DNA of 64,000 nt, taken from the NCBI GenBank assembly GCA_029959285.1, contig JASCOE010000002.1, forward strand, positions 310,001 to 374,000. The letters run 5' to 3'. Shown here one piece after another: positions 38,373 to 46,257 of the stretch (position 1 is its first letter; each line of letters opens with the position of its first letter). Below the pieces are notes generated by a model. It saw nothing but the letters and a program-made list of their open reading frames with translations. It ran no database searches and had not been told where the DNA came from. A program made the translations under genes and the position numbers. Source of the stretch: Flavobacteriaceae bacterium PS02337 (GTDB lineage: Bacteria; Bacteroidota; Bacteroidia; Flavobacteriales; Flavobacteriaceae).

Positions 38373-39643
38373 AATAAACTTTTTCTAAAATAAACCACCA
38401 AAATTACCATATAAATAAAATTCTGAAAAGCATACGCCATTACAACGCCTTCAATCTGAAATAGTTTCATACAATATAAACTCGCAAAATACAAAACAAA
38501 AAGCGAAAATAATTCGGTAATAATAAAGGCTGAAGTCATTTTTTTTGCAAAGAACTGAAAACCTAAAATCAGTGCGCAAACTTTAAAAACATCTCCCAAA
38601 AACTGCCAGAAAAACAAATCGGTTACGGGTAAAAATTCTTTTGTAAAAAGTAACTGAACAATAAAAAATCGTGCAAAATAAAGTACCGTTAAACCTAAAA
38701 CAAAAACAGGAAGAATAAATTTATAATACTGCCAAAAAACAGTTTTCGTTTCCTTATTATTTTGGGCTTTGGACAATTTCGGAAGGAAATAAACACTTAA
38801 AATGCTACTGACAAATAGTAAATAATAAGTCGAAATTCGTGTCATAGTTTCCCAATATCCAGCTTGTTCTATTCCTAAATCCTGAATAATATGATTTCGA
38901 ATGGCAAGAAATACAAAAGGTCCAAAAACGGATGAAACCAGTGCCATTAAGGAATAAGAAGAAAGATTTTTTACAATTTTAAAATCAAATAACTTAAATT
39001 TTATCAGTTGAAGAAATTGAATTTCTTTTTGAACTAAATAAAAAGTCACAAAAAACAATAAACTCGGCGCGATTACAATTGCCAATAAAGCGCCAGTAGT
39101 TTTGAATTGTAAAATCAGGAAAATGGAAGTTAGCAAACCTATGATATTTCCAATAATATTAATCCAAATTACTTTTTGAAATTTTCCTAAACCATTAATT
39201 ACTGCGATTAAAAAAATAGAAAGTCCGTAAGTTGGTAAAACGAATGCTAGAACTTTGAAAATCAGTAAATATTCGGTATTATTTCCAAAGATTTTCTCGT
39301 TCCAAAAAGAAGCGGTAAAGAATAAAATTCCACTTAAAAGTAGTGCGACAAAAAGCAAGCTGATAAAAACGGTAGAAATTATTTTTTGAAGTTCGTTTTT
39401 ATTTTTTTCGTTTTCGGCGGCATATTTTACGATTCCGTTTTGAAAACCTAAAGTCGAAATATTTTCTAATGAAGTTAAGAAATTACGAAGATTTCCAACC
39501 AAAGCCATTCCGCTTGGACCAACGAAAATTGCTAATATTTTTGACGTAATTAAACCGATTCCGATTTTTAAAACAACGCTGAAACTGTTTAAAGAAGTGA
39601 TCTTAAACAAACTCGTTTGAATTATTTTTCTATAGAAATTCAA
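38369..39643 (-). CDS. O-antigen/polysaccharide flippase (Wzx-like, MATE/MOP fold)
   Basis: The 424-residue protein is highly hydrophobic with about 12 membrane segments. It carries FSVVLKIGIGLITSKILAIFVGPSGMALVGN-type N-terminal features of O-antigen translocases. The only start in frame with no intervening stop is TTG 39643 (preceded by TAA ATC AAT ATT AAA), directly after the aminotransferase stop as TAAATTG, implying translational coupling. It would flip lipid-linked oligosaccharide across the inner membrane. Confidence 0.9.
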   Translation of the reverse strand: MNFYRKIIQTSLFKITSLNSFSVVLKIGIGLITSKILAIFVGPSGMALVGNLRNFLTSLENISTLGFQNGIVKYAAENEKNKNELQKIISTVFISLLFVALLLSGILFFTASFWNEKIFGNNTEYLLIFKVLAFVLPTYGLSIFLIAVINGLGKFQKVIWINIIGNIIGLLTSIFLILQFKTTGALLAIVIAPSLLFFVTFYLVQKEIQFLQLIKFKLFDFKIVKNLSSYSLMALVSSVFGPFVFLAIRNHIIQDLGIEQAGYWETMTRISTYYLLFVSSILSVYFLPKLSKAQNNKETKTVFWQYYKFILPVFVLGLTVLYFARFFIVQLLFTKEFLPVTDLFFWQFLGDVFKVCALILGFQFFAKKMTSAFIITELFSLFVLYFASLYCMKLFQIEGVVMAYAFQNFIYMVILVVYFRKSLF

Positions 39644-39644
39644 T

Positions 39645-40748
39645 TTAATATTGATTTAAAATTTCAATAATAAAATCGATTTCTTCGTCAGTTAAAATCG
39701 GACTTATAGGCAAACTTAAAACTTCATTATGAATTTTTTCGGTAATTGGAAAAGACAAATTGTTCCACTCTGAAAAAGCTTTTTGTTTATGCGGCGGAAT
39801 TGGATAATGAATTACTGTTTGAATATTATTTGCAGTTAAATATTCTTGCAATTTTTCTCGATTTTCTGTTCGAATAACAAACAAATGAAAAACATGATTA
39901 TTTGAAAAATCCCAAAATGGCAAGATTATTTTATCGTTTTTAATTTCTGATAAATAACGTTTGGCGACGTTTCTTCGGTTTTCATTATCGGCATTTAAAT
40001 TCGGTAATTTCAAATTTAAAAAACCTGCTTGTAATTCGTCTAACCTTGAATTTACGCCAATATATTCATTATGATATTTTTTTTCTGAACCATAATTTCG
40101 AAGCGAAAAAAGCACTTTTGCCAGTTCAGCATCATTTGTTGTAATAGCGCCGCCGTCTCCTAAACAACCCAAATTTTTTCCTGGATAAAAGCTGTATGCA
40201 GACGCTGATTTTAAATTATTGATTGTTAATTGCTGATTGTTAATTGCTCCGTGCGATTGTGCGCAATCTTCTACAACAACTAAATTATATTTTTCTGCAA
40301 TTTGATTTATTTTATCCATTTCGGCTAATTGTCCGTATAAATGAACGGACAAAATGGCTTTAGTTTTTGAAGTGATTTTTTCCTTAATTAAATCTGGATT
40401 TATATTGTAGGTTTCTAATCTTGGCTCAATCAAAACTGGAATTAAATCGGATTGCAAAATTGCTAAAATACTTGCGATATATGTATTTGCCGGAACAATT
40501 ACTTCATCTCCTTTTTTGAGTTTTCCGAGTTCGATGTAGCTTTTAAAAATGAGAATCAAAGCATCGAGACCATTTCCTACTCCAATGCAATATTTTTTAT
40601 CACAATATTGAGCGAAAGATTTTTCGAATGTTTCCAGTTCTTTTCCTAAAATATACCAACCGTTTTGTAAAACCGATTTCAGTTTTTCCTGAAAAGCAGT
40701 TTCATAGGGTTCATTTATTTTTTTTAGGTCTAGAAATGTTATTATCAT
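39645..40748 (-). CDS. DegT/DnrJ/EryC1/StrS family sugar aminotransferase
   Basis: The 367-residue PLP enzyme has VGNGLDAL, VIVPANTYIAS, VVEDCAQSHG (PLP-ring Asp), and the Schiff-base lysine K191 in SFYPGKNLGCLGDGG. It then has NYGSEKKYHNEYIGVNSRLDELQAGFL in pieces. It resembles FdtB/QdtB-type 3-aminotransferases acting on dTDP-3-keto-6-deoxyhexoses, fitting the FdtA-like ketoisomerase 4 kb away. An insertion INNQQLTINN (169-178) before the lysine loop is encoded by a 14 bp tandem repeat. Confidence 0.93.
   Translation of the reverse strand: MIITFLDLKKINEPYETAFQEKLKSVLQNGWYILGKELETFEKSFAQYCDKKYCIGVGNGLDALILIFKSYIELGKLKKGDEVIVPANTYIASILAILQSDLIPVLIEPRLETYNINPDLIKEKITSKTKAILSVHLYGQLAEMDKINQIAEKYNLVVVEDCAQSHGAINNQQLTINNLKSASAYSFYPGKNLGCLGDGGAITTNDAELAKVLFSLRNYGSEKKYHNEYIGVNSRLDELQAGFLNLKLPNLNADNENRRNVAKRYLSEIKNDKIILPFWDFSNNHVFHLFVIRTENREKLQEYLTANNIQTVIHYPIPPHKQKAFSEWNNLSFPITEKIHNEVLSLPISPILTDEEIDFIIEILNQY
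40221..40248. repeat. Tandem 14 bp duplication inside the aminotransferase gene
   Basis: GATTGTTAATTGCT occurs twice head to tail (40221-40234, 40235-40248). The unit length is not a multiple of three, so a change in copy number would shift the reading frame. Confidence 0.85.
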
Positions 40749-40809
40749 TGTTTTTTTGTTTCAATTCTTTTAACGACATAAATGTATTGAACATTTCGTT
40801 AATTATCAT

Positions 40810-41102
40810 ACGTCCCTACGGGACGTTATATTACATGCGTATAAAATTTTCTACCGACGAAATGTTCCTACGGAACAAATATAACATGAGTTTAGAATTT
40901 TTAGCAACGAAATATTACATCATTATTCCTGCCGACGAAATGTTCCTACGGAACAATCTATGCTTACATTGTTTCTTTCTAAAATTTCGTTCCATAGGAA
41001 CGCTTCGTCGGTAGATCTGAATGTGAATCTCTATTAACGTTCCGTAGGAACGTTTCGTTGGTAGATCTGAATGGTATTGTGCATTCACGTTCCATCGGAA
41101 CG
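40810..41102. repeat. Array of six GTTCC-N3-GGAAC type palindromes
   Basis: The 391 bp gap 40749-41139 carries short perfect palindromes at 40810-40826 (ACGTCCCTACGGGACGT), 40863-40877, 40941-40955, 40988-41002, 41038-41052 and 41088-41102. The copies at 40863 and 40941 are preceded by CCGACGAAA. The copies at 40988 and 41038 are followed by the reverse unit TTCGT(C/T)GGTAGATCTGAAT, so the array has two halves in opposite orientation. No ORF of note lies here. Confidence 0.9.
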
Positions 41103-41139
41103 TTTGACATATTGAATATATAAAATATGATTTTTAATA

Positions 41140-42081
41140 TTATAAATCCATTTTATAAAAATCCTGATTGTAAACTGTACAGCCTAATTCTTCTTTTTGG
41201 TTCAAAAGTCCGTTATTGTAACCCGACTCATTATCTTCTCCAACAATTCCCATATCAAAAAAATGTTTTCCTTTTCGTTTGTATTTATGAATTAGATTGA
41301 TGAATAAAAAGTCTAAAGCTCTAAATTCTTCTCCAGTTTTAGAAGTTGCTCCATATTGTGATTTAATGACATTTTTGGTTTCAAAAATCGTGATTCCAGC
41401 AATAATTTCGTCATTTCTATATGCTGAATATTGTTTGATATTTTTAGGGAATTTAGATTGCAAAAGTGCCATTTCTTCTTTAGAATGAACAGGTTTTGTG
41501 TTGTGTTTTTCTAACAATCTGGGTTCTAAAACTTTTTCCCAAAACGGATTAAATTCTTGTTCTTCTACGATATCTAAATCTAGATTTTCAATTCGTCTGA
41601 AGTGTTTCATTTTACTTTTTGAAATCTTCAAAGTCGTTGACAAATTTACTGCCAAATTCATTTCTTTTTGTTCTAAAACAGAACCTCTTTTCAACAGAAA
41701 AAATTCTATTTCTTTATTTCCTTCTAAAAAATAGAAATCAGGAATTGGTTTATAATAAAAGGTTTCGACTTGATTTTCTTTCAAAAAAAATAAAACTTCA
41801 TCTAAAATTATTTCTACTTTTTCTGCTTTTAATTTTGATAAAAACACCAACCCGCCGTAGGTTAAACCTTGATGTGAATACACGGCATTTTCTTTTTTAT
41901 TGGCAGGAAGAATAGCGCGCAGTTTTTCGTCTTCAAAAATTAAAAGCGAAAAATCTTCAAAACGATCTTTATGATATTCCATAAAATCGCGATGAAACAA
42001 AAAAGTTGCATTTTTGGCTTGAGCGATAAAATCGTTCCAGATTGCATAATCGTTTTGGTGGTATTTTCTAATGTTAAACAT
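41140..42081 (-). CDS. GNAT/FemAB-like N-acyltransferase
   Basis: The 313-residue protein resembles the FemAB-like GNAT group: MFNIRKYHQNDYAIWNDFI, ATFLFHRDFMEYHKDRF, then HQGLTYGGLVF and a C-terminal GATSKTGEEFRALDFLFINLIHKYK in pieces and FDMGIVGEDNE. Members of this group acylate amino sugars or peptides on the cell envelope. Located just past the repeat array next to the polysaccharide block, it could acylate the amino sugar made there (inference). Confidence 0.78.
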   Translation of the reverse strand: MFNIRKYHQNDYAIWNDFIAQAKNATFLFHRDFMEYHKDRFEDFSLLIFEDEKLRAILPANKKENAVYSHQGLTYGGLVFLSKLKAEKVEIILDEVLFFLKENQVETFYYKPIPDFYFLEGNKEIEFFLLKRGSVLEQKEMNLAVNLSTTLKISKSKMKHFRRIENLDLDIVEEQEFNPFWEKVLEPRLLEKHNTKPVHSKEEMALLQSKFPKNIKQYSAYRNDEIIAGITIFETKNVIKSQYGATSKTGEEFRALDFLFINLIHKYKRKGKHFFDMGIVGEDNESGYNNGLLNQKEELGCTVYNQDFYKMDL

Positions 42082-42089
42082 TCAAGTTT

Positions 42090-42692
42090 TTATTTATGAT
42101 CAAATGCTTTTAAATGCCATTTGTATTTGACTGCCATCAATCTTACAATAATGATTACTAATGAAGTAACTAAATATAAAACATCATCGTTTAAATTTAA
42201 TTTCCTTAAACCGAAAAATACAATTCCGCCTAAAATACAGATTGTAGCGTAGATTTCTTCTCTAAAAACATTCGGAATTTCATTGCATAAAATATCGCGA
42301 ATTACGCCGCCAAAACAAGCTGTCATGGTTCCTAAAGCAATACAAATTGCAGGATGAAGTCCAGTTAAAATTCCTCTTTCTAAACCAATTAAAGTAAAAA
42401 CTCCAAGTCCGATTGTGTCAAATAGAAATAGAGAAGTTCGAAGTTTATCGAATCTTTTTCTAAAAATAATCGCTAGAAAAAAGCCTAAAATAATCACGTA
42501 AACATATTGCATATCGCGCATCCAGCCAACTGGGGTTCTTCCTATTAAAACATCACGAAGCGTTCCCCCGCCTACAGCTGTTACAAACGCAATGATAAAA
42601 ACTCCAAACGGATCTAGTTTTTTATGCATTGCTGTTAAAGCGCCCGACATAGCAAAAGCCATTGTCCCTATAATATCTAGTAAATGAAACAT
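42090..42692 (-). CDS. TRIC/YicG-family membrane protein (UPF0126)
   Basis: The start is ATG 42692 (MFHLLDIIGTMAFAMSGALTAMHKKLDPFG), as the longer frame needs TTG and would read through the promoter box. The 200-residue protein has about seven membrane segments in two repeats, each with a glycine-rich motif (TAVGGGTLRDVLIGRTP, TACFGGVIRDILCNEIP). Homologues are trimeric intracellular cation channel-like proteins of prokaryotes. Ions and role here unknown. Confidence 0.92.
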   Translation of the reverse strand: MFHLLDIIGTMAFAMSGALTAMHKKLDPFGVFIIAFVTAVGGGTLRDVLIGRTPVGWMRDMQYVYVIILGFFLAIIFRKRFDKLRTSLFLFDTIGLGVFTLIGLERGILTGLHPAICIALGTMTACFGGVIRDILCNEIPNVFREEIYATICILGGIVFFGLRKLNLNDDVLYLVTSLVIIIVRLMAVKYKWHLKAFDHK

Positions 42693-42713
42693 TTTTTTTA
42701 AGTTACAAAGATG

Positions 42714-42721
42714 CAAAGGTA
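42714..42721 (-). promoter_or_regulatory. -7 promoter element for TRIC-family gene
   Basis: The minus strand reads TACCTTTG (TAnnTTTG), 22 bp before the ATG at 42692. The surrounding GCACCTTTGTACCTTTGCAT resembles the box-rich stretches upstream of 53443 and 61532. Confidence 0.45.
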
Positions 42722-42786
42722 CAAAGGTGCAGAGATTTTAGTGATTGTTTCTATTTTTTTAGTACTATTTTTATTTCAGGTTTTAA

Positions 42787-43632
42787 TTACTTTTTAACGT
42801 AAATCGGACTTCTTTTTAATAAATACGTCACAGAATCCATCCAGCTGTCTTTTATGGCTAAAAATGGTTTACGGGTTTGAGAATATATTTTGGTCGTATT
42901 TTTATACATATCAAAATAAACGGTATAATAGTAAAATGTCTGATTGTTTGCCGTTGTTGTCGAAACATCGTTTGTTGTAATTTTCTTGTCGTTTTTGCTT
43001 ACTTTTGCATTTCCGCTATTGTAAGTTGTTGCTGTAGAATTTGTTGTCACAGTATACGAAACTTTTGCAGCGACAATATTATCTACTCCTAAGATTTTTT
43101 CGAGATCTTCAATTGGCGTTTCATCCACATTATTATGATCAATTCCGGCTTTATGAAGCAAACTATTTGTTGTTCTTAAATCTTGAACTGTAAGCGGTAA
43201 AATATTTGAAGATTTATCTAACAATTTGTTGTAAAGATCATTTTGAGCAAATTTTGCCATGTCTTCGGAACTTTCTTGAGTATCTGAATTTAAATACGGA
43301 ACTGGAAGTACAGCAATGGTATTGGTTTTCATTTCGGAGGAAACAATTGCAGAAGAACTTGAAGGTGAATTATTTCCTCCGCTTACATCAAAAGTTTGCG
43401 ATCTTCCGCTAGAAAATTCGATTCTTGCAATTTGCGAAACATCCAAAGAAATCTGTACTGTTTCGCCTGGAAGCGAATATTCTACCGTTTTATCAGATAC
43501 TTTGGAAATGGTGCATTCAATAATCTGATAATCCCTTTTTATGATTTTATCTAATTTTTTTTCGCCTTGAGCGAAAGTAAAAAGAGTAACAAGTAACATT
43601 AATGCGGCAAAGAAAGTCTTCAAAATTTTCAT
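42787..43632 (-). CDS. Secreted protein of unknown function
   Basis: The 281-residue protein has a signal peptide (MKILKTFFAALMLLVTLFTFAQ). The N-terminal ~75 residues (DYQIIECTISKVSDKTVEYSLPGE, SQIARIEFSSGR) look like a small beta domain found in other Bacteroidota secreted proteins. The second part (NTIAVLPVPYLNSDTQESSEDMAKF, LLDKSSNILPLTVQDLRTTN, DNIVAAKVSYTV) resembles CsgG/GNA1162-like periplasmic domains. It is rich in Thr/Asn/Ser near residue 200. No function is assigned. Monocistronic. Confidence 0.65.
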   Translation of the reverse strand: MKILKTFFAALMLLVTLFTFAQGEKKLDKIIKRDYQIIECTISKVSDKTVEYSLPGETVQISLDVSQIARIEFSSGRSQTFDVSGGNNSPSSSSAIVSSEMKTNTIAVLPVPYLNSDTQESSEDMAKFAQNDLYNKLLDKSSNILPLTVQDLRTTNSLLHKAGIDHNNVDETPIEDLEKILGVDNIVAAKVSYTVTTNSTATTYNSGNAKVSKNDKKITTNDVSTTTANNQTFYYYTVYFDMYKNTTKIYSQTRKPFLAIKDSWMDSVTYLLKRSPIYVKK

Positions 43633-43729
43633 GTTTTACTTTTTTAAATTAACCCACTAATTAATAATCAGTTAAATATAAAAAATTATCACCAAAACCT
43701 GAAATACTTTTTCAATACAAAAAGAAAGA

Positions 43730-44473
43730 TTACATATGCTGCGTGTAGAAATTATAGTCTTTTAAAATAACGCGAATAAAATCGCTATGATTTCCAGATT
43801 GGTTTTTAATGCCGGTTACACTTTCAATTTTTGCCATCAATTTGTAAAGCACTTCTTGATCGTTTTTGGCTTCAGCGTTTTTAAAAGTTTCTTTAATAAT
43901 ACGCATATCATTATCTGAAAGTTTTATCACCAAAGGATAAGTTGGCACGTAAGAATCTCCAATTTCTTCTAAAATAGTATGACTGATATTAATTTTATTT
44001 TTTAAAGTAATAACTGCCGTTCCCGCCGCCATGTCGCCTAAACGCTGTGCATTTTTACTAGTAACAACTGCAATAAGGCCGGCAAGTCCGAAAAGGCTAA
44101 AAAAATCGACAACTCTAAAAAACCATCTTACCAGATAATCGCTGAAACTTGCTTGATAACCGTCAATTTTTACCACTTTAATTTTAACTATTCTTTTTCC
44201 TAAAGATTGTCCTTCAAAAAGGCTTTCAAAAAATATAGAATACACAATTACAGGCGAGTAAATCACGATATAAATTGCTCTTTCTGACCACGGATCTATA
44301 TTAACCATTAATCGATCTAGTTGTAACCATCGAAAAAGAATTAATGAAATTGTGATGCTATAGGATATTATAATAAATAAATCGATAAAGAACGCGCCCA
44401 ATCTTTCGCCAATAGTTGCGGCAATAAAATTTATTTTAACATTTTGCGTCGTATTAATAGATAATTCTGACAT
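43730..44473 (-). CDS. RDD family membrane protein
   Basis: The 247-residue protein has the RDD pattern: IGERLGAFFIDLFIIISYS (the R and D of the first helix), SLGKRIVKIKVVK and WFFRVVDFFSLFG with three or four membrane segments. The ~85-residue cytosolic C-terminus is polar. It is divergent from the SpoIIM-like gene with only 20 bp between the start codons. In Actinobacteria and Bacteroidota an RDD gene accompanies the SpoIIM-DUF4129-DUF4350-MoxR-DUF58 set. Function unknown. Confidence 0.9.
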   Translation of the reverse strand: MSELSINTTQNVKINFIAATIGERLGAFFIDLFIIISYSITISLILFRWLQLDRLMVNIDPWSERAIYIVIYSPVIVYSIFFESLFEGQSLGKRIVKIKVVKIDGYQASFSDYLVRWFFRVVDFFSLFGLAGLIAVVTSKNAQRLGDMAAGTAVITLKNKINISHTILEEIGDSYVPTYPLVIKLSDNDMRIIKETFKNAEAKNDQEVLYKLMAKIESVTGIKNQSGNHSDFIRVILKDYNFYTQHM

Positions 44474-44493
44474 ATTTTATATTTTAGCCAACA

Positions 44494-45474
44494 ATGAGAG
44501 AAATCGCTTTTATAAAACAAAATAAAGAAAAATGGCTCGAATTTGAGCTGGCAATTTTCGGTAAAGCTAAAAAAAATCCTGATGAATTAGCTAATTTGTA
44601 CATTCAAATGATGAATGACTTATCGTATGCGCAAACGTATTATCCTAAAAGTAAAACAGTTGTCTATTTAAATCATCTTGCTTCTCAGATTTATCAAAAA
44701 ATTTATAAAACCAAACGAACCGACCGAAATAGATTTATTGAGTTTTTTAGTGTTGAAGTTCCTTTATTGGTTTACGAATACAAAAGATATTTAGTTTACG
44801 CTTTTTCTCTGTTTTTTGTCACTGTTGCTATCGGCGCTCTTTCGGCTCGTTATGATGTCGATTTTGTACGGCTGATTATGGGCGATCAATATGTAAATGC
44901 GACTTTAGATAATATCAAAAAAGGAAATCCAACGGCTGTTTATGGAACTGGCAGTAATTGGGGAAGTTTTATCGGAATTACAGTAAATAATCTTTTTGTT
45001 GGTGCGAAATGTTATTTCTACGGAATTTTTGCCGGAGTTGGCACTTTTCTAATTTTTCTTCAAAATTGTATTATGCTAGGATCATTTCAATACTTTTTTT
45101 ATGATCATGGCGTATTTTGGAAAAGTGTACGAGGCATTTGGATTCACGGTTCTATGGAAATTTTCGGAATTGTGATAGAAACAACTGCTGGTTTTATTTT
45201 AGGAGCTTCTATACTTTTCCCGAAGACTTTTTCTAGAATGAATTCCTTTAAAATTGGCTTTAAAAATAGTTTAAAAATATATCTTAGTACTTTTCCTTTT
45301 ACCATTGGAGCTGGATTTTTAGAAGGTTATATTACCCGATATTCTAATGATATGCCAAACTGGTTAAGCATTTTTATCATTTTGACAACATTGGCATTAA
45401 TCTCATTTTATTACTTGGTTTACCCATTTATTGTTCATAAAAAAGTACATTCTTTAACCGCCAAAAATTTATAA
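44494..45474 (+). CDS. Stage II sporulation protein M-like (DUF95/SpoIIM) membrane protein
   Basis: The 326-residue protein begins MREIAFIKQNKEKWLEFELAI and has about five membrane segments with NLFVGAKCYFYGIFAGVGTF, HGSMEIFGIVIETTAGFILG and a basic C-terminus, as in the SpoIIM-like family. The organism does not sporulate by any sign here. Such proteins occur as core members of the MoxR-DUF58 cluster, where they may form a membrane complex. Confidence 0.9.
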   Translation: MREIAFIKQNKEKWLEFELAIFGKAKKNPDELANLYIQMMNDLSYAQTYYPKSKTVVYLNHLASQIYQKIYKTKRTDRNRFIEFFSVEVPLLVYEYKRYLVYAFSLFFVTVAIGALSARYDVDFVRLIMGDQYVNATLDNIKKGNPTAVYGTGSNWGSFIGITVNNLFVGAKCYFYGIFAGVGTFLIFLQNCIMLGSFQYFFYDHGVFWKSVRGIWIHGSMEIFGIVIETTAGFILGASILFPKTFSRMNSFKIGFKNSLKIYLSTFPFTIGAGFLEGYITRYSNDMPNWLSIFIILTTLALISFYYLVYPFIVHKKVHSLTAKNL

Positions 45475-45483
45475 AATCAATTA

Positions 45484-46257
45484 ATGACAAGATTTATTTT
45501 TATTTTATCTTTTCTTTTCTCTTTTGGCGTTTCAAGTGCTCAAGATAGTCTTGCGACGTATGAAGATCCGCCAAAAATGGCTACCATAAAGTATACTGAA
45601 AAAGACATTCAAGTTGATTCAGGAGCAATTGAAGCAAAGCATTTTGATAAAAATTTCAAGAAAAAATATACCGATCCCGAATTTAATTATGAACAAAAAG
45701 TTCCAGAAAAAAGTTGGTGGGATCGTCTAATACTATGGCTTGCAGAATTATTTTCAGACTTATTTCATTTTGAAAGCGTTAAAACTTCAATAAGTTTTCT
45801 TGCCATTTTATTTAGGGTTTTAGTCATTTTGGTTGTCGTTGTTGTTATTTATTTTATTGCAAAAAACATATCTAAACAAGATGGAAAATGGATTTTTGGA
45901 AAAAATAATAAAAAGACACTGTTTTATACCGATGCAGAAAAAAATATTCACCTTTTAGATTTCGAAAAATTAATAAAAGAAAGCATTGAATCTGGCGAAA
46001 AAAGAGCCGCTATTCGATATTATTATCTCTGGCTTTTAAAAGTAATGGCAGAGCATCATTATATTGAATGGGATATCGAAAAAACAAATTCAGATTATTT
46101 GTACGAATTACAACAACCCGCTCACAAAGAAGAGTTTACTTATCTTTCGTATTTATACAATTATATTTGGTACGGCGAATTTGAAATCGACGATACCCGA
46201 TTTAATAGTACAGAAAATAGATTTAAAAAAGCATTAAAAACCTTTGGCAATGGATAG
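45484..46257 (+). CDS. DUF4129 domain membrane protein
   Basis: The 257-residue protein has a signal peptide (FIFILSFLFSFGVSSAQ), a periplasmic segment, a membrane helix at about 105-127 (FRVLVILVVVVVIYFIAKN) and the DUF4129 region (AAIRYYYLWLLKVMAEHHYIEWDIEKTNSDYLYEL in pieces, YIWYGEF) facing the cytoplasm. It follows the SpoIIM-like gene by 9 bp and overlaps the next gene by 8-14 bp. Confidence 0.88.
   Translation: MTRFIFILSFLFSFGVSSAQDSLATYEDPPKMATIKYTEKDIQVDSGAIEAKHFDKNFKKKYTDPEFNYEQKVPEKSWWDRLILWLAELFSDLFHFESVKTSISFLAILFRVLVILVVVVVIYFIAKNISKQDGKWIFGKNNKKTLFYTDAEKNIHLLDFEKLIKESIESGEKRAAIRYYYLWLLKVMAEHHYIEWDIEKTNSDYLYELQQPAHKEEFTYLSYLYNYIWYGEFEIDDTRFNSTENRFKKALKTFGNG

Noticed and set aside
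40810-41102. Possible CRISPR array in the polysaccharide-edge repeats
   Set aside because: Palindromes are unequal, irregularly spaced and partly inverted, and there are no cas genes.
33227-41139. Polysaccharide block as a recent genomic island
   Set aside because: There are no integrase, transposase or tRNA borders, and codon use looks like that of neighbours. Only the repeat array hints at mobility.
44494-45474. Evidence for sporulation from the SpoIIM-like gene
   Set aside because: The family is widespread in non-spore-formers. No other sporulation gene is seen.
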